NCBI GenBank assembly: GCA_905234645.1
Contig: CAJOIS010000017.1
Coordinates: forward strand, 1-32,057
Source of the DNA: an uncultured Bacteroidales bacterium
Lineage (GTDB): Bacteria > Bacteroidota > Bacteroidia > Bacteroidales > F082
Reading direction: 5' to 3'
DNA: 32,057 nt
The notes under the pieces: generated by a model
What the model saw: the letters and a program-made list of their open reading frames with translations, nothing else
Told to the model about the DNA's origin: nothing
The model's database searches: none
Program-made: the position numbers and the translations under genes
Shown here: positions 14,433 to 22,237 of the stretch, piece by piece
Numbering within the stretch: the stretch's first letter is position 1
How the letters are laid out: every line of letters begins with the position of its first letter

Positions 14433-15797
14433 ATGAACATTACACAAAGTACAAAAGGAGAGAACCTGATTTCCATCAAAATCAGTGTTGAGAAAGCAGA
14501 CTACGAAGAAAAAGTTGAGAAGACCTTGAAACAAATGAAACAGCGCGCCAACGTGCCCGGATTCCGTCCCGGCATGGTGCCCATGGGCATGATCAAGAAG
14601 ATGTATGGCGCCAGCGCGAAAATGGAAGCACTGAACGACGTGGTTTCCGAAAGCCTCAACAAGCACATCTTTGACAATAAGCTCGACCTCCTCGGCTATC
14701 CGCTCAACGACAATGAACTGCAGAAGCCTGCCGACCTTGAAAACGAAGATAACATCGACTTCTACTTCGAGGCTGCCCTGCGTCCTGAAATCAACGTCGA
14801 CTTCACCAACACAATGGTCGACTTCTATCATATCGTCCCCACCGACGAGGAAGTGGACAAGGTCGTTGAAGACCTCCAACAACGCAACCCCAACACCAGC
14901 CATCCCGAGACCGTTGGCGAAGACGACCGCCTCGAGATCAAGATCCGCGAAGCCAAAAACGGCAAGGAAGTGGAAGGCGGATTCGAGAAGGACGGCGTGT
15001 ACTTCAACATGAGCCAGATCAAGAACAAGACCCAGCGCAAGAAATTCATCGACAAGGAAGTGGGTTCTGAGTTCGTCGTCAACTTCGCCAAGGTGTTCGG
15101 TTCGGAAGAGGAAGCCGCCAAAGTGCTAGGCAACGACGCCCCTGCCGCCTCTGACTTCAACATCATCATAGACGACGCCATCCGCAACGAGAAGCCCGAA
15201 CTGAACGAAGAGTTCTTCAAGAAGGTCTTCCCCAACCAGGAAATCAAGGACCTTGACGCCTTCAAGAAGGCCGTTAAAGCCGAGATGGAGAAGCAACATG
15301 AAGCCGAGACCGACCCCATCCTCTTCAACAAGATGATCGAAGAACTTGTGGCCGCCGTGAAGTTCGACCTGCCCGATGCCTATATGAAGCGTTGGATCGT
15401 CGACAACAGCCAAGGCAAGATCACTGCCGAGGACGTTGAGAAGAACTACGAAAACGACTATGTAAAGGGTCTCCGTTGGCAGCTCATCGAGGACAGCATC
15501 GTGAAGGCCAACCCCGAACTCATCATCAAGGACGAGGAAGTGAAGGACTTCGTACTGAAGCAGATTTTCCCCGGCATCGACTATGCCAGCCTCGAAGACG
15601 ACATGAAAGCCAACCTCGACAAGATTGCCGCCAACTACCTCAAGGACGAACATCAGGTAAACGGCCTCAAGAACCAACTGGCCGACGTCAAGATGACCGC
15701 TTTCCTGAAGGGTAAGATGAACATCAACTACGCCGAGACCACCGCTGCCGACTTCATGAAGAAGCTGGAAGGCAGCAACAAGAAAAAGAAAAAATAA
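14433..15797 (+). CDS. tig: Trigger factor
   Basis: This is a ribosome-associated chaperone for nascent chains. The 454-residue product has the N-terminal ribosome-binding domain with the signature VPGFRPGMVPMGMIKK (about residues 41-56, compared with GFRxGKxP in the family), a degenerate middle PPIase-type domain (about 150-240) and a helical C-terminal cradle rich in Lys/Glu, ending in a KKKKK tail. Length is normal. It starts 28 bp after tRNA-Leu with no separate promoter and is followed 27 bp later by clpP, giving the classic tig-clpP-clpX order that couples folding and degradation. Confidence 0.95.
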   Translation: MNITQSTKGENLISIKISVEKADYEEKVEKTLKQMKQRANVPGFRPGMVPMGMIKKMYGASAKMEALNDVVSESLNKHIFDNKLDLLGYPLNDNELQKPADLENEDNIDFYFEAALRPEINVDFTNTMVDFYHIVPTDEEVDKVVEDLQQRNPNTSHPETVGEDDRLEIKIREAKNGKEVEGGFEKDGVYFNMSQIKNKTQRKKFIDKEVGSEFVVNFAKVFGSEEEAAKVLGNDAPAASDFNIIIDDAIRNEKPELNEEFFKKVFPNQEIKDLDAFKKAVKAEMEKQHEAETDPILFNKMIEELVAAVKFDLPDAYMKRWIVDNSQGKITAEDVEKNYENDYVKGLRWQLIEDSIVKANPELIIKDEEVKDFVLKQIFPGIDYASLEDDMKANLDKIAANYLKDEHQVNGLKNQLADVKMTAFLKGKMNINYAETTAADFMKKLEGSNKKKKK

Positions 15798-15824
15798 TCC
15801 AACACATAATAAGACCAACACATT

Positions 15825-16502
15825 ATGAATAACGAATTCTTCAAATATGCCACCAAGCATGTCGGCCTGAACAGCCTCGGCCTGGAGCAGTACATCTCCA
15901 AGATCAACAACAGCGGTTACATCAGCCCCACCGTCATCGAGGAGCGTCAGCTCAACGTGGCCCAAATGGACGTGTTCAGCCGCCTGATGATGGACCGCAT
16001 CATCTTCCTTGGCACCGCCATCGACGACTATGTGGCCAACATCATCCAAGCCCAGTTGCTTTTCCTTGAGTCTACCGACGCGAAGCGCGATATCAACATT
16101 TACCTGAACTCACCTGGCGGCAGCGTCTATGCCGGCCTAGGCATCTACGACACCATGCAGTTCATCAGCCCCGAGGTGGCCACCATCTGCACAGGCATGG
16201 CCGCTTCGATGGCCGCCGTGCTGATGTGTGCAGGCACCAAAGGCAAGCGCTCTGCCCTGCCCCACTCCCGCATCATGATCCACCAGCCCATGGGCGGCGT
16301 CGAGGGTCAGGCCACCGAGATTGAGATCACGGCACGCGAGATCCAGAAGCTGAAGAAGGAACTGTACGAAATCATCGCCAAGCACTCGGGCCAGACTTAC
16401 GACAAGGTGTGGGCCGACAGCGACCGCGACTATTGGATGACCGCCGAGGAAGCCAAAGCCTACGGCATGATCGACGAAGTGCTCATCAAGAAACAAGCCT
16501 AA
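15825..16502 (+). CDS. clpP: ATP-dependent Clp protease proteolytic subunit
   Basis: The 225-residue serine peptidase forms the double-heptamer degradation chamber for ClpX. The nucleophile is Ser 128 in [10 protein letters not shown], the base is His 153 in [11 protein letters not shown], and the acidic residue is in [10 protein letters not shown]. The oxyanion-hole region [13 protein letters not shown] (93-105) is conserved. The N-terminus is about 25 residues longer than the E. coli mature enzyme, consistent with a propeptide or a Bacteroidetes-type extension. It sits between tig and clpX, 6 bp before the clpX ATG. Confidence 0.97.
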   Translation: MNNEFFKYATKHVGLNSLGLEQYISKINNSGYISPTVIEERQLNVAQMDVFSRLMMDRIIFLGTAIDDYVANIIQAQLLFLESTDAKRDINIYLNSPGGSVYAGLGIYDTMQFISPEVATICTGMAASMAAVLMCAGTKGKRSALPHSRIMIHQPMGGVEGQATEIEITAREIQKLKKELYEIIAKHSGQTYDKVWADSDRDYWMTAEEAKAYGMIDEVLIKKQA

Positions 16503-16508
16503 TCAACC

Positions 16509-17741
16509 ATGGCAAAGAAGTCAGGAGTTTGTGCTTTTTGTGGGCGTAAAGCCTCCGAGGTGCGGTTGCTCATTCAAGGCATCGATGCCGAGATTTGCGA
16601 CAGCTGCGCCGAACAGGCTCATGCCATCGTCAAGGAACAATTTGGCGAGGACAAGAAGACCTACACCCCTTCGGGCATGGCCTTAAAAAAGCCCGCCGAA
16701 ATCAAGGCTTTCCTTGACCAGTATGTCATCGGGCAGGACGAAGCCAAACGCACCCTGGCCGTGGCTGTCTATAACCACTACAAGCGCATCAGCCAAAAGG
16801 TGGAGGCCGACGAAGTGGAGATTGAGAAGTCGAACATCATCCTCGTGGGCGAGACCGGCACGGGCAAGACCCTGTTGGCCCGCACCATCGCCAAGATGCT
16901 CAACGTGCCTTTCGCCATCGCCGACGCCACCGTACTCACCGAAGCCGGCTACGTAGGTGAAGACGTGGAGAACATCCTCGTCAAGCTGCTGCAAGCCGCC
17001 GACTACGATGTGCAAGCCACCGAACGCGGCATCGTCTTCATCGACGAGATCGACAAGATCGCACGCAAGAGCGACAACCCCAGCATCACCCGCGACGTGT
17101 CGGGCGAAGGCGTGCAACAAGCCATGCTGAAGCTGTTGGAAGGCTCTGTCGTCAACGTGCCGCCGCAAGGCGGACGCAAGCACCCCGAGCAGAAGATGAT
17201 TGCCGTCAACACGAAGGACATCCTCTTTATCGCCGGCGGTGCCTTCGACGGCATCGAACGCCTCATCGCGGCACGCAAACGCACCAATGTCATCGGCTAC
17301 GGCACAGGCGGCAACGAGGCCATCGACAAGGACAACATGTTGCAATACCTATCCCCTGCCGACCTGAAGAAATACGGCCTGATTCCGGAAATCGTCGGAC
17401 GTCTGCCCGTCATCACCCACCTCAACCCCTTGGATGCCGATGCGCTGAAACGCATCCTCACCGACCCCAAGAACGCCCTAGTGAAACAGTTCACGAAGCT
17501 CTTCGCCATGGACAAAATCAACTTGGTCATCAAGGATGAGGTGCTCGACTTCGTAGTGGAAAAAGCCATTGAGTTCAAGGTAGGCGCACGTGGACTGCGT
17601 TCCATCATGGAAGCCATCCTCAATGACGCCATGTTCGAGCTACCCTCTGACATCAACGTGACGGAACTGGTCATCGACCGGGCCTACGCAGAGGCGAAGC
17701 TGGAAAAATCGGGCTTGCAAAAGCTCCATGTGGGTGACTAA
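16509..17741 (+). CDS. clpX: ATP-dependent Clp protease ATP-binding subunit ClpX
   Basis: The 410-residue AAA+ unfoldase feeds substrates to ClpP. The N-terminal zinc-binding domain has Cys 8, 11, 30 and 33. Walker A is GETGTGKT (114-121), Walker B is [10 protein letters not shown], and sensor/arginine-finger elements follow ([23 protein letters not shown] near the end). Length and motif order are normal. It is the last gene of the tig-clpP-clpX unit; a terminator starts at its stop codon. Confidence 0.97.
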   Translation: MAKKSGVCAFCGRKASEVRLLIQGIDAEICDSCAEQAHAIVKEQFGEDKKTYTPSGMALKKPAEIKAFLDQYVIGQDEAKRTLAVAVYNHYKRISQKVEADEVEIEKSNIILVGETGTGKTLLARTIAKMLNVPFAIADATVLTEAGYVGEDVENILVKLLQAADYDVQATERGIVFIDEIDKIARKSDNPSITRDVSGEGVQQAMLKLLEGSVVNVPPQGGRKHPEQKMIAVNTKDILFIAGGAFDGIERLIAARKRTNVIGYGTGGNEAIDKDNMLQYLSPADLKKYGLIPEIVGRLPVITHLNPLDADALKRILTDPKNALVKQFTKLFAMDKINLVIKDEVLDFVVEKAIEFKVGARGLRSIMEAILNDAMFELPSDINVTELVIDRAYAEAKLEKSGLQKLHVGD

Positions 17742-17775
17742 AAAAAATGGTGACCAGATGGTCGCCATTTTTTTT
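17741..17775 (+). terminator. Terminator of the tig-clpP-clpX unit
   Basis: A-run plus ATGGTGACC, loop AGAT, GGTCGCCAT plus eight Ts. Begins in the clpX stop codon. Confidence 0.85.
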
Positions 17776-17827
17776 GGCACAATACTTGCAATACCCATAG
17801 CGTTTAACATTGAAAACACGGAACGCC

Positions 17828-18511
17828 ATGAAAAGAATAGCCTTAATTGCAGCGATTGTCATGATGACCTTGACCGGGAATGCCCAACTGATAATGAGAC
17901 ATTCCGGCGGACAGGGCAGAATCGTGTCGAGGCCTGCGGAGCCACAGTCGAGTGTGGTGGACTTTTCAAGCCCCACCGAGCCGGTCAAAGGCACCGTTGT
18001 CTATGGACGCATCGAAGAGAACGGCGACACCACGCTGATTGTCTTTCTGCCCGAGGTGGACATCGACTTGATGCAACGCTACCTGCAAATCACCGACACA
18101 CGCCAAGGACGCCGTTTGGCCAACAACGTGAAAAAGGTGTATCCCTACGCCAAGCTGGCAGGTGCCAAGATGCATGAATATGACTCCATTCTGGCTAATG
18201 TCGACAGCAAAACGGAACGTCATCGCCTGATGAAACAAGCCGAGAAGGAAATCTCAGATGAATACACCGAACAGCTGAAGAACCTGACCATCTCACAAGG
18301 CCTCATATTGGTTCGCCTCATCGACCGTGAAACCGGCAGCACCTCCTACCAGGTCGTCAAGGAACTGCGCGGCAAGATGCGCGCCTTCTTCTACCAAGGC
18401 TTCGCTAGGCTGTGGGGCTACAACCTGAAGACAGAATACGACCCGCACAACAACCCCGAAGACGACGAGATCGAGACAATTATGACACTACTTGAGCGCG
18501 GGGTGATTTAA
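17828..18511 (+). CDS. DUF4294 family exported protein
   Basis: The 227-residue product begins MKRIALIAAIVMMTLTGNAQ, a signal peptide, so this ATG is preferred over a TTG 18 bp upstream. The body matches the Bacteroidetes DUF4294 pattern: YPYAKLAGAK, an acidic helical linker, LTISQGLILVRLIDRETGSTSY, VVKELRGKMRAFFYQGFARLWG and LKTEYDPHNNPEDDEIE. Its function is unknown to me. The C-terminal 10 codons overlap the end of the convergent cvpA gene by 32 bp, and its likely terminator lies inside cvpA. No clear promoter found after the clpX terminator. Confidence 0.88.
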   Translation: MKRIALIAAIVMMTLTGNAQLIMRHSGGQGRIVSRPAEPQSSVVDFSSPTEPVKGTVVYGRIEENGDTTLIVFLPEVDIDLMQRYLQITDTRQGRRLANNVKKVYPYAKLAGAKMHEYDSILANVDSKTERHRLMKQAEKEISDEYTEQLKNLTISQGLILVRLIDRETGSTSYQVVKELRGKMRAFFYQGFARLWGYNLKTEYDPHNNPEDDEIETIMTLLERGVI

Positions 18512-19097
18512 AGAAAAGATTTGTGGCATTCATAACAACGGGACCCACGGGTTCCGTTGTTTCTTTTTCTTCCTCCGGCAGTGCTTCTTCTTCGGGCAAG
18601 ACCTCCTTGGCATAATCCCTGACCAAATCGAATCCACGGTATACGAAGGGCACCGTCATTTCAATGTAAGGATACAGCTTAGACTGTTCCCTCACTTCGG
18701 GCTTCACCACGCCGATCAGCTGAAAATTGTTGAGCACCATCACGAAAACGCTGCACAGCAGCACACCCTTGGCCACGCCAAAGACAGCACCACCCATTTT
18801 ATTGAAAAAGTTTAGGTTCATGGCCTTAATCAGATTGGTAACCCAGTGCCCGATGAGGTTGACGAGAATCACCAAGAGGATAAAGGTCAGCACAAAAGCA
18901 ATGGTGTTGAGGTATTTCGGGTTGATTTCCATGACATCCTGCAGATGCTCCGCCGTGAAATCGGAAAAATGCATGGCACCATAGATGCCGACCCAAAACG
19001 ACAACAGAGTGACCACCTCTATGATAAGACCCTTTCGGAAACCTTTGAATCCAAAAAGAAAGAGGATGATTGCTATGATGATGTCTAGATAGTTCAT
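18480..19097 (-). CDS. cvpA: CvpA family inner-membrane protein
   Basis: The 205-residue product has four hydrophobic segments (about 4-20, 28-45, 62-85 and 102-122) and the CvpA pattern MNYLDIIIAIILFLFGFKGFRKGLIIE, with NKMGGAVFGVAKGVLLCSVFV. CvpA proteins are linked to colicin V export in E. coli and more generally to envelope homeostasis; the mechanism is unresolved. An acidic cytoplasmic tail (EEEALPEEEKETTEP) follows the last helix. Its ATG overlaps the stop of the M64 peptidase gene (ATGA), implying translational coupling. The 3' end overlaps the convergent DUF4294 gene. Confidence 0.88.
   Translation of the reverse strand: MNYLDIIIAIILFLFGFKGFRKGLIIEVVTLLSFWVGIYGAMHFSDFTAEHLQDVMEINPKYLNTIAFVLTFILLVILVNLIGHWVTNLIKAMNLNFFNKMGGAVFGVAKGVLLCSVFVMVLNNFQLIGVVKPEVREQSKLYPYIEMTVPFVYRGFDLVRDYAKEVLPEEEALPEEEKETTEPVGPVVMNATNLFFKSPRAQVVS
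18534..18570 (+). terminator. Terminator of DUF4294, embedded in cvpA coding sequence
   Basis: AACAACGGGACCC and GGGTTCCGTTGTT form a hairpin of about 13 pairs (one G-U) with a 2-nt tip, followed by TCTTTTTCTT on the plus strand, 22 bp after the DUF4294 stop. The same bases encode the cvpA C-terminal region (VGPVVMNA). Confidence 0.7.
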
Positions 19098-20362
19098 TTC
19101 GAATAATACAATATCATCCGCTCGATGGCACGTTGGCAGACGGGACAGAACTCATGGCCATTGAAGGTCTTCATCAAACAGTCCATATGGGGGCTATACA
19201 TGCCTTTCGTCTCGTAGCCGCCGCCCTCAAAGACGCCAATGGTCTGTTCGTATCCCTTTTCGCGCGGTGTCGGCACAGGTGTTTCCTGGTCCATCATGTC
19301 GCCCCATTTGTGGCTGAAGTCCACCATTGTGGTGAGATTGGGTTCCCAAGGTTCCAACTCAAGGTTATACATGTGGTCGGAGGAGCCGGCATAATAGTAT
19401 TCATCCGCCAATCCTGCGAATCCATGCCCAAACTCGTGGATGATGACATCGCTGCTGAAACTGTTGCTGCTCGCGCTGGAGCAGTAGAAGTTATAAATGC
19501 CGCCTCCACCGTATTTCTCTGTGTTGACGAGGACATAAATCTGATCGTATGGCACCTGTCCCGCCAAATCCCGAATGGCACGATTGGCGGTACTCATGCA
19601 GTAGCGCTCCGAGTCAAAGGTCCAGAAGCTGAAGTGCATAGCTGTGTTCTTGTAGATATGGTCGCCGGGCATGGTACAACCACTCTCTTCGGAAGCCACC
19701 ATCAGACCGCGCACGTTAAAGCTTTCACGATAGCGGTCGTAGGGTGCATAATCGAACAGGCTCTCCACGAAGAAATTGCAATCCTTGATGAACTTGCCCA
19801 TCTCCGTCTGCGTGTAGCCTTCAGGCAGAATGACGATGTCAACCGCCTTGGTGAAGTCCTTGTTGCCAATCCATGCGTCGTAGACTGGCAGGTTGAGATT
19901 GTCGTAGTCACGGATGAAATAGTTGTCGGGATCGACGGCAACTCGCATCCCTTCTGTAAGCACGCCCTCCCATGTCTTGTAATACATTGCGATGTCGACC
20001 TTCACCTTGGGGAAAGGAACGATGACAGATTCGTCAAAAGTCTTGGTAAGCAGCTTGGCTTCATCGGTGGTCTGCCACTCGCCATAGAGATTCTGATAAC
20101 CCTTGGAAAACAACAGGTGATCCGTTCCAGCCTCGTACACCCTAACGATATAGTTGCCGAACTCCAGATCATCGATAAGGTTGGTCTTGGAGCCGCTCCA
20201 ATAGGGCTCACGAATCATCTCCTTCAAGGAATAGTTGGTTGCGCTCTGGTCGCCCGTCAAACAATAGTCTACTCGAAGCGAGGCTTCTGTGAAAAATTGG
20301 TCGAACTGTGCCCATGCCATCATCGGCAGCAGAGCTAAGACAATCAAGAGACTTTTCTTCAT
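19094..20362 (-). CDS. M64-family (IgA peptidase-like) metallopeptidase
   Basis: From the ATG at 20362 the product is 422 residues with signal peptide MKKSLLIVLALLPMMAWAQ; a longer in-frame start at 20425 would place 21 extra residues before it and overlap the promoter. The N-terminal half (about 20-150) resembles the M64_N beta domain. The catalytic half has VDIVILPEGYTQTEMGKF and the zinc motif HEFGHGFAGLADEYY (His 309, Glu 310, His 313, with a downstream Asp/Glu as third ligand candidate). MDCLMK and FCPVCQRAIE near the C-terminus are typical of M64. The family is named for a Clostridium ramosum IgA protease, but substrates of Bacteroidetes members are mostly unknown. It is the first gene of a pair with cvpA. 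Confidence 0.9.
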   Translation of the reverse strand: MKKSLLIVLALLPMMAWAQFDQFFTEASLRVDYCLTGDQSATNYSLKEMIREPYWSGSKTNLIDDLEFGNYIVRVYEAGTDHLLFSKGYQNLYGEWQTTDEAKLLTKTFDESVIVPFPKVKVDIAMYYKTWEGVLTEGMRVAVDPDNYFIRDYDNLNLPVYDAWIGNKDFTKAVDIVILPEGYTQTEMGKFIKDCNFFVESLFDYAPYDRYRESFNVRGLMVASEESGCTMPGDHIYKNTAMHFSFWTFDSERYCMSTANRAIRDLAGQVPYDQIYVLVNTEKYGGGGIYNFYCSSASSNSFSSDVIIHEFGHGFAGLADEYYYAGSSDHMYNLELEPWEPNLTTMVDFSHKWGDMMDQETPVPTPREKGYEQTIGVFEGGGYETKGMYSPHMDCLMKTFNGHEFCPVCQRAIERMILYYSK

Positions 20363-20383
20363 GACGCAATGATTTTGGATGCA

Positions 20384-20415
20384 CAAAAGTAAACAATTTT
20401 TCCTTACTTTTGCAA
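20384..20415 (-). promoter_or_regulatory. Putative promoter of M64-cvpA
   Basis: TACTTTTG on the minus strand (20384-20391) with TTG at 20413-20415, spacing 21. The -33 overlaps the -7 of the divergent ATPase promoter. Confidence 0.55.
20405..20412 (+). promoter_or_regulatory. Putative -7 element of the OppDF gene
   Basis: TACTTTTG 16 bp upstream of the ATG; transcription would start very close to the start codon. No good -33 at standard spacing. Confidence 0.45.
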
Positions 20416-20428
20416 CAAATCTCACGCG

Positions 20429-22237
20429 ATGTCCGCACCCTTATTGACAGTACGCAAACTCAAGGTCTCCTTTTCCCGTGACGGGAAATGGAACGAAGCC
20501 GTCCACGGCATCGACCTTGAGGTTTTTGCAGGCAGGACTTTGGGGCTCGTGGGCGAGTCTGGTTCAGGCAAGAGTGTTAGCTCACTAGCCGTGATGCGCT
20601 TGCTCAATGAAAGAGTCAGCCGCATCAGTGCCAATAGCATACAGATCGAAGGCGAGGAAATCAAGGACTTCGACGAGAGCCGGATGGCCGACGTGCGTGG
20701 CAAACGCATCTCGATGATATTCCAAGAGCCGATGACTTCGCTGAATCCTGTCTATAAATGCGGCTATCAGGTGAGTGAGATGATATTGCAACACGAGGGG
20801 AAATCGGCCCTTCGACACCCTTCGACAGGCTCAGGGACCGCTCAGGGGCCTAAACCTATGAGCAAGAAAGCTGCCAAGGAGCGCGTCATCAGCCTCTTCA
20901 AGCAGGTGATGTTGCCACGACCCGAGGCCATCTACGACAGCTACCCACACGAACTCTCAGGAGGACAGAAGCAACGCGTGATGATTGCCATGGCCATCGC
21001 CTGCAACCCCAAGCTCCTCATCGCCGACGAGCCGACAACCGCCTTGGACGTCACCGTGCAGCTGGAGATTCTGAAGCTCTTGCGCAAGCTACAAGCCGAG
21101 ACGGGTATGGGTATGATTTTCATCACCCACGACCTCGGCGTGGTGGCCGAAATTGCTGACGAGGTCGCCGTGATGCACAACGGCGAGATTCTGGAGCGCG
21201 GCACCGTGCGAGAGATTCTCGACCATCCACAACATCCTTATACACAAGGCTTGTTGGCTTGCCGTCCGCCGATGGATGTACGTCTCAAACGTTTACCTAT
21301 CGTCAAGGAATTTCTCGACGGGCAATGGCAGGGCGGAAAAGAACAGATCCTCCACGACCTGCAAATCACCGACGAGGAGCGTAAGGCGCATTTGGGAAAG
21401 CTCTACAGCCACGAGCCGCTGCTCAAGGTGGGGCATCTCCAGACCTGGTATCCCTTGCGCAAGGGTGTGTTCAGCCGCGTGTATGGCCATGTGAAGGCCG
21501 TCGACGACGTGAGCCTTGAAGTTTACGAAGGCGAGACCTTGGGCTTGGTGGGCGAGTCGGGCTGCGGCAAGACCACGTTAGGGCGTAGTATCCTACGCTT
21601 GGCCGAGCCAACAGGTGGCAAGGTGTGGTTTGACGGCCTCGAGGTGACGGCCTTGAAAGGCCAGGCCCTACGCGATTTCCGCAAGCAGGCCCAAATTGTG
21701 TTTCAGGACCCCTACTCTTCCCTCAACCCCCGCATTACCATAGGCGAAGCCATCGCCGAGCCCATGCTAGTGCACGACATCGAGAAAGACAAGAAGAAAT
21801 GCCGCACCATGGTTTGCGACCTCTTGGAGCAGGTGGGTTTGCAAGCCGCGCATTACGACCGTTATCCACACGAGTTCTCGGGCGGCCAACGCCAGCGTAT
21901 CTGCATCGCCCGTGCCTTGGCTGTCAACCCGCGCCTTGTGATTTGCGACGAGTCGGTGTCGGCCTTGGACGTGTCGGTACAGGCGCAAGTCTTGAACCTG
22001 TTGAACAGATTGAAGGAAGAACGCCACCTCACCTACATTTTCATCTCCCACGACCTTAGCGTGGTGCGTTTCATGAGCGACCGTGTACTGGTGATGTACA
22101 ATGGCCAGCCTGTAGAAATCAACGAAGCGGATGCTCTTTTCGAACACCCGCTTAACGCTTATACCCAAAAACTGATTGATGCCTTACCAGGCAAAAACCA
22201 TTATTTCAGCAGCACATCCGGACCCATGTTGAAATAG
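20429..22237 (+). CDS. Fused OppD-OppF peptide ABC transporter ATPase
   Basis: The 602-residue protein contains two complete nucleotide-binding domains. The first has Walker A GESGSGKS (42-49), FQEPMTSLNP, LSGGQKQR and LLIADEPTTALD. The second has GESGCGKT, FQDPYSSLNP, FSGGQRQR and LVICDESVSALD (Ser for the usual Pro after DE). Each is followed by the oligopeptide C-terminal region (HPYTQGLLACRPP; HPLNAYTQKLIDALPG). It would power peptide-type import with an OppB/OppC pair; the OppC-like gene at 13022 is the only permease here. An in-frame repeat adds about 15 residues (126-141) to the helical subdomain of domain 1, between the Q-loop and the signature. Its last codons overlap the convergent M49-like gene by 37 bp. 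Confidence 0.92.
   Translation: MSAPLLTVRKLKVSFSRDGKWNEAVHGIDLEVFAGRTLGLVGESGSGKSVSSLAVMRLLNERVSRISANSIQIEGEEIKDFDESRMADVRGKRISMIFQEPMTSLNPVYKCGYQVSEMILQHEGKSALRHPSTGSGTAQGPKPMSKKAAKERVISLFKQVMLPRPEAIYDSYPHELSGGQKQRVMIAMAIACNPKLLIADEPTTALDVTVQLEILKLLRKLQAETGMGMIFITHDLGVVAEIADEVAVMHNGEILERGTVREILDHPQHPYTQGLLACRPPMDVRLKRLPIVKEFLDGQWQGGKEQILHDLQITDEERKAHLGKLYSHEPLLKVGHLQTWYPLRKGVFSRVYGHVKAVDDVSLEVYEGETLGLVGESGCGKTTLGRSILRLAEPTGGKVWFDGLEVTALKGQALRDFRKQAQIVFQDPYSSLNPRITIGEAIAEPMLVHDIEKDKKKCRTMVCDLLEQVGLQAAHYDRYPHEFSGGQRQRICIARALAVNPRLVICDESVSALDVSVQAQVLNLLNRLKEERHLTYIFISHDLSVVRFMSDRVLVMYNGQPVEINEADALFEHPLNAYTQKLIDALPGKNHYFSSTSGPMLK
20806..20850. repeat. Nested palindromic repeat inside the OppDF gene
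   Basis: A 45-bp tract. The inner copy CCCTTCGACAGGCTCAGGGA plus CC interrupts an outer copy (GGCCCTTCGACA ... GCTCAGGGGCC). The inner copy is read in the same frame as the copy in the permease gene (PSTGSGT against PSTCSGT). 45 bp keeps the reading frame. Confidence 0.8.

Noticed and set aside
15126..16049. 307-codon open frame on the minus strand
   Set aside because: Runs across tig, the intergenic gap and clpP on the opposite strand; composition is a shadow of these genes.
19133..20338. 401-codon open frame on the plus strand
   Set aside because: Antisense to the M64 peptidase gene, which has clear zinc motifs and a signal peptide.
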